Shown: piece by piece, positions 10,331-20,700 of the stretch
How the letters are laid out: each line of letters begins with the position of its first letter
How positions within the stretch are numbered: position 1 is the first letter of the stretch
Origin: Paracentrotus lividus
Lineage: Eukaryota; Echinodermata; Echinoidea; Camarodonta; Echinidae
Assembly: GCA_940671915.1 (NCBI GenBank)
Contig: CALNVZ010000174.1
Location: forward strand, 17,612,970 to 17,676,969
DNA length: 64,000 bases
Direction: 5' to 3'
Translations under genes and position numbers: made by a program
Notes under the pieces: generated by a model
The model's input: the letters and a program-made list of their open reading frames with translations, nothing else
The model's database searches: none
Told to the model about the DNA's origin: nothing

Positions 10331-13122
10331 ATCCTGCTTCTGAGTTTCATGTCAACGTTTCATTGCTGGTTATTACTTTACTCATATATATATTTATATA
10401 TTTTAAATAGAAATATTACAAAGTCATATTCATACTTTCATTTTATCCTCTCCTCTCTCTCTCTCTCTTTCTATATTGACATCCTTCTTTACCGTCCCCT
10501 TTACTTCTGCTCCCCTGTGAACATAATCTCTCTATATTTTTCTTGCTCCCTACCATATACGGCCTCTCTCTATCTATCTCTGTTTCTTTCTCTATCTATC
10601 TCTCTATATTATATTTCTGTTTTTTTTCTCTGATGTCCCTCTTTATAGGTTGAACTCCTATATCATATGATTATACTCACATTTACAATCCTACAAAACA
10701 ATTACCCAACTTCTGAAAGATACACCTAAGCTTTTGTAACGAAGTAAACACACAGATATTATACTCTTTGTATGTATGGGAATGAGCGTATCACTTGCAA
10801 ACAGTGCAGATAAGACTGGGCGGAGAATAGAAGTCCAGCCCTAATCCTTGCATGGAGTAGGTCCAGTAAGCGGCTTTTAGGAGGGGCTTGGGCTGAAGCC
10901 TCTTGGCCTAGATTTAGATGGGAGCACGCCTAAACACACTTATTCACTATTTTGTACTCCCTTAAATAATAAAGTAATTGTTTTGCTTTAGAATTTGTTC
11001 ATACTTAAACTGTATATGCACTCTTCGTAAAATTACTACAGGTTAAACAATAATGAGGCGTGAATGGGATATTCCAATTGGCTGGTATTGGTTTATTGTC
11101 ATTTATTAAACACCCATATTTTCTGGTTGAATTTATTTGTGAATTGTGTTCTTTAAAAAATATTTTGTGAGACCAAATTTTATTGTCAGAAATATGACAT
11201 CACCATCATTGCTTAAAATATTGTGAAAAATAAGTACTCATCACTATATTCCTTTGAACCTGTGTGTTAAAAGATAAATGAGCATTCTGCATGACCCCCC
11301 ATTTATATTACCCCTATTTTACCCCTCCAATTGTCTTTTGGATCCATTAGAGGGCAATTGGTCAGGAAATATTGTCTTAGCTCCCCTTCTTACTGCACAA
11401 TTCTATCGATAAGACACAGGCTTACGGTGCTAAGCAAAAGAGGATAAGATACTAGAGCTCATAGGGAGCAAACACTCTTAAGACAATTAAAGTGTAATGG
11501 TACATGACGATTGTGCAAGTATTATCTGTTATGCCATGATAATACAAGATAGCAGGGTGTGTTTAATAGCAGGCTGAGGGTGTGTGGACGGTGCTAGAAA
11601 TAGCAAGTAAAAACAGGTATTAGGAAAAAAGAACAAAAACAGGTATTAAGGCTGACTTTGACCAGTCATTGTAGATTAAGCGTTGTCATGTTCCAGGGGA
11701 CAAACCTCTAGCAGGAAATGATTATTATTGAAATTTCGACCCGTTTTTTGAACGTTTGTCTTCTTTGCCAAGCAAAGAGGAAAGATCTTCTCTTGAAAAG
11801 AACATCTCAATGGATGATAAATGAAAAGATCAGAAATTAAATGCTTATAAGAGTCGACCGTTATTCATTACTTCTGCATCTTCACAATCAAACTCTATTC
11901 ATCCTGTGTGGTATATATGTAAGAAGCTTCTGTCATTATCTCACACTTGAAGGATTAAGAATAGAGGAATCTTGTCTCTCATCTCTCAATCCCCATCTCA
12001 TACCATCCTGCTTCTTAACCCATCTATTCTCCCTGCACTCAACCACAAGAAGAAATTACCGCAGTTTTGAAACATCTAAGTGCAAATTGTGTTGCACTAT
12101 TTTCCGCCTTGTGTCTGCTTTATTCTCAGTATTTCTTTATGTCTCTTAATCCTGCATTGAATCTGGGAGGGTTTTTTTACCCCTCAAGAAAGAGTTATTA
12201 TTCAGGATGAATCGTAGCTTGTCATTGAATACTGGTCTTTATATTCCTTCACCAATCACCCATGTCAATTTGTGATTTTCTTTAAAAGATCTCTGTGAAG
12301 TGAGCTTTCTATGGTGTATACCATCCTTATCCATCTTCTTTTCAGCTAGTGTTTTTGTTGTTCAATGGTCATTGTATATCAGGGAGAACGGAAAGAATGG
12401 ATGAAAATAATTAGTACCTCCCATCTATCATTTCAACATCATAATTTCCATATTTCATGTCATTTTCACGAAAGATATTAAAGATTGAATTGCTATCCAT
12501 ACCTCATGACCGTTTTCTGCCATTCTTCCTTTGCTATGGCCCCATTTGATCGTGATTTACAGAATGGATGGAATTGTATAGCTGTAATTGTTATTTCATA
12601 GTGACCAAGTGAGAACCTCATGGGTGGGGGATTTTTGTGTGGCCTCATCAAGAAAGAAAGAAAAAATTTGGAGTCAAAATCCATTTCAAAGGAATAAAAG
12701 AAAAGCATTGTTAGGGGATAAGAAAGAGCAATAAGAAGAATAGACAAAGATTTAAAAGGTGTTTTCAATGTGGTTTAATGAATCTCAATGACATATCTAC
12801 TGGTGTTTGAGTGATCCTCCTTAGCTCTTTATATTTCTATTCATCTATTACCTTTCTTTTTATTGACCCTCTCCTACACTCCCTGAAATTTGCTTCCTAT
12901 GCTTTTTCTTTCTTTCGTGTCATTTGGAAAATAATTGGTGGTCTACAATAAAAGATAATTATGAATACCCAACCTTGCATTGAACAGAAGTTTATTGTAC
13001 ATAAGTTGGGTAAAATATTGAATATTTTCTAAGTCAAATTTTACCCGACAAATTTTAAAGTGTACAAAGTTAAAATTAAAGGGCGATGGATGTTTTTATG
13101 GTAAAATTTAACAGCTGTTATA

Positions 13123-14215
13123 CCCCCGTCACACTGAGCTCGTTCCTACTACGTCCTTGCAAATTTTGCCGAACGGGCATAGTCTGTGTGTAAAACTGTG
13201 ATTCAGTCGGGACGTAGTAATAAACTTCTTACGATCTGTTACGAACTTCATGGACTTGCTAGGTCGGATTTCCAAAAAAGTGTTTAAAAAAATCGGTTGC
13301 CCATCTAGCGTCAATTAACGAAATATTAATTGGAAGCAATAATCGTTTTATAATAACAGTGAGTGTAGGAAAGAAGCAACCCGTTAATAACGGTGGCAAC
13401 GTACCTGAAACGAGATGGACGTACTACAAACGAAATTGCCGTACTTAAATCGTTCTAAAGATGTGCGTAGGACGTCATACAAACGAGCATTGTATATTAA
13501 TTATTCAAGTTCTAAAATTAAACGTAGTGACAACGTTCCTAAACGGGGTAGGACTTACTCTGAACGAGAAGGACGTATCTACGAACATACGTTTCAATTT
13601 TTAAACAGAACGGCATGTCATAATTCCCGTCACACTGAGCTAGTTCTCACTGCGTTCTAGGTAGTCCTTGGTGAACTGGCTCAATCTGTTTACACACCGG
13701 ACTGACGTAGTGCAGACCTTTTAGAATCTAGTACAGACTGTTTACAATCTGTTTACGAACTTGGCGAACGGGCCCGAACGGAGAGAACGGAAAGCATTCC
13801 GATTTTTTTGAACATGTTCCCAAAAATCGTACTGCTTCAGATTCTAAATTAAACGTAGTGACAACGTTCCTTAAACGGGTAGGACTTACTCTGAACGAGA
13901 AGGACGTACTACGAACGTGGTACCATACTTTATCATGCTGCGCATAGGCATTTTAGTGACCGTTTGGACGTGCTACGAACGGATAGGTATAGAGTGAACG
14001 AGCAGTTTACTCGTTCTGAACTGGATAACAACGTATTGCGGACGCGATAAAGACGGAATTGACGTAACGAGAACTATTTATGAACGCCTAGCATCGTATT
14101 CAAGAAAATTTTTTCAATAGAGAAGTTCCAACCCGACCCAAACCTGTCAGCATTTTTTTTAAACGGCAAAAACGGGCAAGAACGTTTATAGAACGACCTC
14201 AGTGTGACGGCCCCC
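13123..14215. mobile_element. TIR element, nested or internally duplicated
   Basis: The ends share CCGTCACACTGAG.TCGTTC as inverted repeats (left at 13126, right ending 14209), capped by C runs. A second left-type end, CCCGTCACACTGAGCTAGTT, begins at 13626. The block 'aaacgtagtgacaacgttcc...acgagaaggacgta' is present at about 13516-13585 and again at 13852-13912. The element is thus either two tandem copies or one inserted beside another. GAACG and CGTAC motifs recur throughout on both strands. No transposase frame is present. Confidence 0.7.
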
Positions 14216-15240
14216 TTAGTGTAGAAAATTTTTGTTTCTCTTGGCTGTCAAATTCCTCTCTCCCTCTCACTTTCTTTATCTCCCCCTATTTCAGTATTTT
14301 TCTTTCTTTCTCTCTTCCTCTTCCAATATATTAATTTACCTCCTTCTCTCTCTCTCTCTCTCCTTCCCTCTCCCCTTGTCACTTTTGCCTATCAAAACTT
14401 CCTCTCCTTCTCTCTCTTACCCGTACATTTCATACATTTTCAAACCTCGACTATATAGTAACACACCCTTCGTGCTCACTTCATACAAATAGACCGTGTA
14501 TCATAGCAATGTATGTCTGACACTATGATACTTGAGCTCCCTTCAATTTGTATACCTATCCCTAAAGGGGCACGAGCAATTGTATCAAACAAATGATATA
14601 ATACTTCATATTTACTAACAGGGCATGACTACACTAGGTAAATAGAGACTGTTCCTCAATGAGTCTCATCTATCAATCTTTGTAATCATCACTTCTTTTT
14701 TGCTTTCCTCGTTTGCTTATATCACTTCAAAAGGAGGCGGTGAGTCCCCAAAAAGAAAAGAAAAAAAAACCTCATCCCTGCCTGAGAGGAAACAATAGAC
14801 ATGGACAATAGAGAGATGGCACACACAAAGGGTATGAGTGTATACCTTGTAAACATCAAGTACAGACATGTGGAGACAGAGATGCAATAAATCCAATTCA
14901 GTTTTATTTGATGATCAATAAAAGTGCTCTGTAGTCTTAGCAGAACAATGATACCATCCAGTATTCATCATTAGAGGACCAGTCAGCCCTGTACATGTAT
15001 GCCATTATTCTTCTTTCCCTATTGTACACACTAACGTTGCACTATTGCGTATAGCCATCAGAACAAACAAACTTGGGCTAGATATATTGTATATAATTTG
15101 TTCAACGAAACAGAAGCAAGAACATTTTCAAAAACTATGTCAGATTGTATATTCTTCAATACTTTTTAATTTACAGACATAGAAGTTTAGTTTATATTGC
15201 TGGGTGGTCTAAATGGTCTATGAGCTATACCCCCCCCCCC

Positions 15241-15268
<28 letters not shown>
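14216..15268. other. Intergenic, CT-rich and homopolymer sequence
   Basis: A pyrimidine-rich stretch with TC repeats lies at 14260-14420, followed by unique AT-rich DNA. A C10 then A26-type run lies at 15231-15266, immediately before the sequence duplicated at 17401. No gene was seen. Confidence 0.5.
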
Positions 15269-15272
<4 letters not shown>

Positions 15273-15500
15273 GTTCCGTGCTCCGGTTGTAAATATTAAG
15301 AGATTATTTGAAATTATATATCTTTATATTGTGGACCACATATTTGCATAAATTGTCTAAATTTCAATACAATGGGTTAATTCAAGATTTGTTTAAAGAC
15401 ATTGAATGAAAAAAAAAATAATATGATGAGAATGTCAGCATTATTAAGTTTTCAAAGAGAAACCAATTTGTATCAGTTTGTCAGTACCTAGTAAAATCTT
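15269..15500 (+). repeat. Direct near-identical duplicate of 17401-17636, copy 1
   Basis: About 230 bases, from 'ataatgttccg' to 'cagtacctagtaaaa', match 17401-17636 in the same orientation with only small indels and few substitutions. Copy 2 lies directly beside RhoU exon 3. The two copies bracket the N gap and the inverted RhoU segment. The indel type of difference suggests sequence error or allelic copies rather than an old duplication. Confidence 0.8.
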
Positions 15501-16118
15501 TTAATAACATTGCATCGTAAAAAGCAGCAGTTTGGGCAGTGGTTACCTAAATAGTCATCAAAGCAAATTCAAGATGAGAAATAAGAATCTCATAAATGTA
15601 TTTTGTTGTCTGTATACATTACAAGATCAAAAGGCAAAAAACGGTCTTGCATTAACCTCAATAGCCATCATTGTGCCAAGTTGTCACAATAGTATTTTAT
15701 GAGATTATAGGTAATTGGAGTGTTGCTTAAATAGTGATATTGTAAGCAGGTAATGAAATATATGATACTTGTGTATTTTAGTTCTTATTTGCCTCTATCG
15801 CTGTGCACTACACATTATCCGATTCTTACTCCATCATTTTTCTTTCTCTCAAATCCCGAAGACAGATGAAACAAAGAATCTCTCTTGGTAATTCTCTTCA
15901 ATGGATAGACTTGGTCAGATTCTGATGATTGAGCTTATTGGTCCACCTTTCCATAATTCCCCCTCTGGAAGATGACATAACAGCCCTTCTTACCCCATAC
16001 ACCCTTTCTAACCCCTTATAACCTGGAGAGGGGTGAACAAAAGAACCCCTAACCCTGGGTTATCCTATTGTTCAGATTGTTGGTTTTTCAACAACAAAAT
16101 GCAGGAATTGAGATTTTT
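15501..16118. other. Unique AT-rich sequence up to the assembly gap
   Basis: No coding exon, repeat or RNA gene recognised. The sequence ends at the run of N. Confidence 0.4.
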
Positions 16119-16143
16119 NNNNNNNNNNNNNNNNNNNNNNNNN
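16119..16143. other. Assembly gap of 25 N
   Basis: Exactly 25 undetermined bases, the sort of round size used as a placeholder. The contig to its right begins inside a coding exon of the RhoU-type gene, in the orientation opposite to the other exons of that gene. Confidence 0.95.
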
Positions 16144-16618
16144 ATTCCACAATGTCTTAGAGAAATGGCTACCAGAGCTCAGACGGCACAATCCTAAGAC
16201 GCCCATCCTGCTGATAGGTACACAGTGTGACTCCGCACAGATGTTAACATTCTCATAGACCTTTCAAACATCAGGAACGTCCAATCTGTGAAGAGGAAGC
16301 GTCTATGCGTCCAGTCGTATCAATGCTGTGGGTTACATTGAATGTTCAGCACCTTACACAGCTACAATCTCAAGGGAAGTGTTTGACGGCTGTGTAAATA
16401 CTTTAACCTGGACTTCAGTACACAAAAACCACCACAATTCATCAAAGCAGCCTGAGACGGAGATTGAGTCGGAAAGAAAAGAGATTCCACCTCCCCCAAA
16501 GAGAAGCGCACAGGACACCAAACCAAAAAAGAAAGGGGAAATCTGGAAAAAAGCTCTGCTGTATTCCAACATGAAAACTAACTGTGTGTGTATTGTTCAA
16601 CCTTTCTTTATGACTTGA
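16144..16618 (+). pseudogene. RHOU: 3' coding part of the RhoU/V-type GTPase, misoriented and frameshifted
   Basis: The frame from 16145 reads [20 protein letters not shown] then ILLIGTQCD, the Rho-family region holding the TQxD guanine-specificity motif (G4). A one-base shift just after CD (near 16231) continues as [14 protein letters not shown] second shift near 16290-16310 leads to INAVGYIECSA, the G5 motif, followed by a lysine-rich tail ending WKKALLYSN...CVCIV and a stop at 16616-16618. Family members end in W-K-K and a cysteine motif that is palmitoylated instead of CAAX-prenylated. The segment continues exactly where minus-strand exon 3 breaks off (...VVSPTS at 17637), so I take it as the same exon in an inverted contig, not an independent pseudogene. 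The two frameshifts are probably sequence errors beside the gap. Confidence 0.8.
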
Positions 16619-17400
16619 ACATCTTGAGACTGGTATCAGACAGATAAAAACTGCCAAAGCCGTAACTCATTCTGCAATTGTCAATGTGAATGTTTGATAT
16701 TAATATATATTTGTTTACATGTGGCAGATGGATGTGCGGCCATTTCGTTTATTGATGTTGCACATTATATAAGCACTTAAAAGGTGAAACAAAAAAAGAA
16801 ATTTGGCTTTCCTTGCTGTATGCTTCGATGGTGATCCAAATTTTTTGTTTATATGACTGCTGACTGTTCGTGAAATATAGGAATTATATTATTTCTCAAC
16901 TTCAGTATGATTTTGGAAGAACCTGCAAGACCACAGAAAAGATTTTTGAAAAGTACTATTAAATTAAACACATTTTTATACCATGACGTGTTTGTTTGTT
17001 TTTGTTTAGTCAATTTGCGAGTCAAAACATTATTTTAAACTGTCTGGTTGTACTGAAATAACTTCCTCATAACCTAGTTTTCTTGAAACATAAAGATAAT
17101 TCTGATATTTTCATTGAAACTTTAATGAAACATAGAAAACTAGACTATTGTGCAGTTCGCCACTACTATTTAACTGCAGTTACAGTGTACTTGAAACTGT
17201 AAATTACTGTATAACCATATGTTTTCATAATTCTTGCTATCTTTCAATTTACTTTATATAGCTTGATATTTGAAGTGGACATTTTTTTGCAAATATGGAC
17301 TCTTGACATTTTGAAAAATAAACAGTCAACAAAATATTTGGCTGTATACATTAACTTCTGTTTGGAGGACACAAAAATTTCATTTTTTAAAAATTGCTGT
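16619..17400 (+). other. Probable 3' UTR of the RhoU-type gene, in the inverted segment
   Basis: AT-rich sequence following the stop at 16618, with AATAAA at 17317-17322. It runs until the 230-bp duplicated block starts. On the inversion reading this is the true 3' UTR of the minus-strand gene. Confidence 0.5.
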
Positions 17401-17636
17401 ATAATGTTCCGTATGCTCCGGTTTAAATATTAAGAGATTATTTGAAAATTATATATCTTTATATTGGTGGACCACATATTTGCATTAAATCTGCTCTAAA
17501 TTTCAATACAATGGGTTATAATCAAATTTGTTTAAAGACATTTGAATGAAAAAAAAAATAATATGATGAGAATGTCAGCAATTATTAAGTTGTTCAAAGA
17601 AAACCAATTTGTATCAGTTTCAGTACTTAGTAAAAA
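17401..17636 (+). repeat. Direct near-identical duplicate of 15269-15500, copy 2
   Basis: It matches copy 1 until 'agtacttagtaaaa' and then passes abruptly into RhoU exon 3 read antisense. The match ends within a few bases of where the exon's reading frame loses similarity to the family, which marks the join at about 17636 as suspect. Confidence 0.8.
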
Positions 17637-17720
17637 TGAGGTGGGTGAGACGACGCTGAAGCACAGCAGGAAGACGTCGGTTTGAGGGTAGCACAACGGC
17701 CTCAGCGAATCAAAGTCGTC
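17637..17720 (-). CDS. RHOU: RhoU/V-type GTPase exon 3 (5' part only)
   Basis: The acceptor ttatttcag is read on the minus strand just right of 17720. The exon then reads [20 protein letters not shown] and FSVVSPTS, phase 0 after exon 2. This is switch II and the following helix and strand of a Rho GTPase, residues about 123-150. After TCA the sequence turns into FLLSTETD..., which does not resemble the family. The expected continuation, FHNVLEKW, is at 16145 on the plus strand. No GT donor sits at the break, so this is not a normal exon end. Confidence 0.88.
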
Positions 17721-20700
17721 CTGAAATAACAAAAAGAAAAGTACATATATTAAATTTTGTGCCTGTATGTATATCAGGTTCAGTAGTAAAATTTGGTACA
17801 AGATTTATACATGTTACAGAACTTCATCATGATACCCCTTAATGATAAAATATAAATGTTTTTGATGACATTAATTTCTGCACAAGATGGTTTCCATGCT
17901 ATATTTTATATGTCCTAACATTGTAGGTTAACAGGTCATGCACATGTCTGGCCCACCAACAGCGTACCACATATTGATTGATAAGTCTACAAACTTCTCC
18001 TGCTACCCTACATCTCCTAACCTCTGCTACCAATTGATTGTGACAGATAGGATTCCCACTTTGAATGTTCAGGCACACAGCCCATGTCAATGACTGAGAG
18101 ATGGCAATATACTGTCTGAATATGAGAAGCAAAGTGAACTAACTTATTTTCTGTAGATGTAGTTGTCTGTCATGAAATTAGTTTGAATTTAGCCTTGGCT
18201 AAAACGATCATTAATATTGTAAAAGTGTCAGATTAGACTATGGTATGAACAGATCGGTCTGCTGGACTGCAATTATGCATTGACATCAAACATCCATGAG
18301 CTTATGGATAGGATGGACCATTATACGATTCAAACAACCAAGGACATATCAACTATATGCCTACAATGGACTCAATCAGGCTACATCAATAAACCTAGCA
18401 CAAATTGATTTTGATCAATAAACTGTGATGATGCAGATGCAATGCATTCTTCATGGCGATACCACTATGACATACAAAAAATATATAAGTTGCACAAACA
18501 TACAAGCGGTCATTCTTTGAAGCTGATAATTACGCAGTTTTATTGACTGCAGTTCTTGTGCACCTGTCATGTAAAACTGACACATGCCCAATGACTTTTA
18601 GCTGTAATCAATAATATCAGCCATTAAGTTAATAAGATGTTAAAAAGTATTGATCATCATGTTATTTTTCAAGAACTCTTCGAACATATTGCAGATCAAA
18701 GGGACATCATTCCCTGGCTACAAAGATTTAGACAGTTAGGGCAAAGGGCGATGACTCATATTTCTGCATCTTAATCCAAAATAAAAGAATTACATTATAT
18801 GGTCTATAAATAGGGATTTCTATCAGTACAGGCACTTGTTAGTTTTACTAACTTCCAAGACAAGCTTCTTCAAGCGTTTCATCATCTTAATTATTCTTCA
18901 AAATATCTTCGTTTAAGACTTTCCACTTTGGTGAATTTTTCAAGCATCTCATTATAAAATACAGGGGACCGACAGAGATGTGGTTTGAAGTCCCTTTTCT
19001 GGTTTATGGGAACATAAAATAGAATTAATAACGGTTGGTAATCTGTGGTCTACTGCTGTGTACCAAACTAATCAACAAGAGGCTCTAATTCTGATGTTGA
19101 AATAGAAGGATTAGGATTAGAGATGAATAGGGTAATCTGTTTTTCTGGCAGGATATTTAAAAAAAAGGATATTTTATAAAGAGATTAGGAATTGTAACTG
19201 TAGAAACCCCAATGAAGGGAGGAAGTTTTTAGTAAGAGGGTATTAAACAGCAGGATAGAAAAGAGGCTTGGTAGAGGGGGCAATTATGTTCCCCTTTCCA
19301 ACAGAAGCCCATTGTCTGTATTCTTCTATTGTCTACCAATTCATTGGTTACCCCCGTTTCAAAGATCATCATGGGCCCATTGACAAGGGGTTAACCATTA
19401 ACAGAATGGAACTGTATTAGGCGAGCCTATTGCTCAAATTTGAAGTGTCTTATGAGGTATGTTGGGATGGACTTAGTAACAAACTATTGACAGATATATC
19501 CGACTTGCCCATTGTAAATACAGGAAGCAATTGACACCTTCATGCCTTGTATTGTTACAGAAAATTGAAAAAGAGCATTTCAATTGAAATTAGAGGATTT
19601 CGTGCTAATCCCCTGGAGATTGATTTCACTCTCTACATCAGGTCTCTACGTTGAAGTTTCAAAATACTTTCTTCATTATAAATCTCGAAATAACGTTTTA
19701 TCACTTGCCAACAAATGTTGATTTTTGCAATTTCTATAATGGAGATGTAGGCCTACATGTACAAAACCAGCCACTACTCATGAAATCTAAATTGAATTTG
19801 TACTGTAGGCAGAAAAGAACATCTGAGCATGTATTCATATATAGGCCTGTATGTACATGTGTGACACAACCTTTCATGTCATAATCAATTTGCGAGGTCG
19901 TTGTGAATCACTTTTATTCCATCAGCCAGCCACAAACACCATACGCCCCTGCAATTTCACAGCTAACCCCATGAGGTTACAGCACCATCACTAATGCTAT
20001 GATATCATAGAGAGAAGTGTAATGATGGACATATTTTTCATATGACGCCTCTTTATTACCGTGCCATACATCGTTGAGAACCAAAATTCCTTTCCCAATA
20101 TTAAATAGATGTAAAGGCCTACATGTTCAGAAATTCATAATCAACCAATGTTGCAAGAACCAAAAGCTGACAATTTCAGACCAACACCCTCCTGTCCCAC
20201 TCATGGTACTACATGATCATGTAAACTTTGAACGAGGGTCCACAAAATATAATGATAATTGGCACCAAAGCAACTATTCAAACAAGCTTTCTATTTGACT
20301 ACATATGAAACATATGGAAACCAGTACCAATGCATGATTCTCTACAATTCAAAAACAATTTGCCAGAGTAGGTATAACACACAAAGGTTGGTGAGTTTAC
20401 AGTCTCAGGTCTCAATATTTACCTCAATTTTGCGTAGGTGTAGTTCAATAGATATTTTATGATCAAAGTACATGGATTGAGCTTCGTGTACATGCATTCT
20501 AAATTTTGCAATGCCAAGGCCTATAATTCCCTGCAGTGGATATATGAACAGGTACAAGCATAGAGAAATGTAGCTTTTTGATATGAAACTTTAATACAAT
20601 AGGCCTATAGGCCTAATAGAGCTTTCCTAAACTGCACTCTGTAGTGTAGGTTATTAGTAAGAGTAAGATCAGATCATTTGAAAAGTGGAGTGCATTATTT

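Larger units (their letters stand above)
7210..13122. other. Intergenic stretch, no gene recognised
   Basis: AT-rich sequence with a hairpin-forming inverted repeat at 8985-9213, a GGT/GAT-rich stretch at about 10255-10330 and CT/TCTA-rich stretches at 10446-10620. Short open frames (such as 11841-12149 and 12493-12768) show no recognisable domain, no conserved motif and no convincing splice context. Confidence 0.5.

Noticed and set aside
16144-16618. Independent processed pseudogene of a Rho GTPase
   Set aside because: It begins exactly where the split exon 3 stops and lacks all upstream exon sequence. It also abuts an assembly gap, so a broken exon explains it better.
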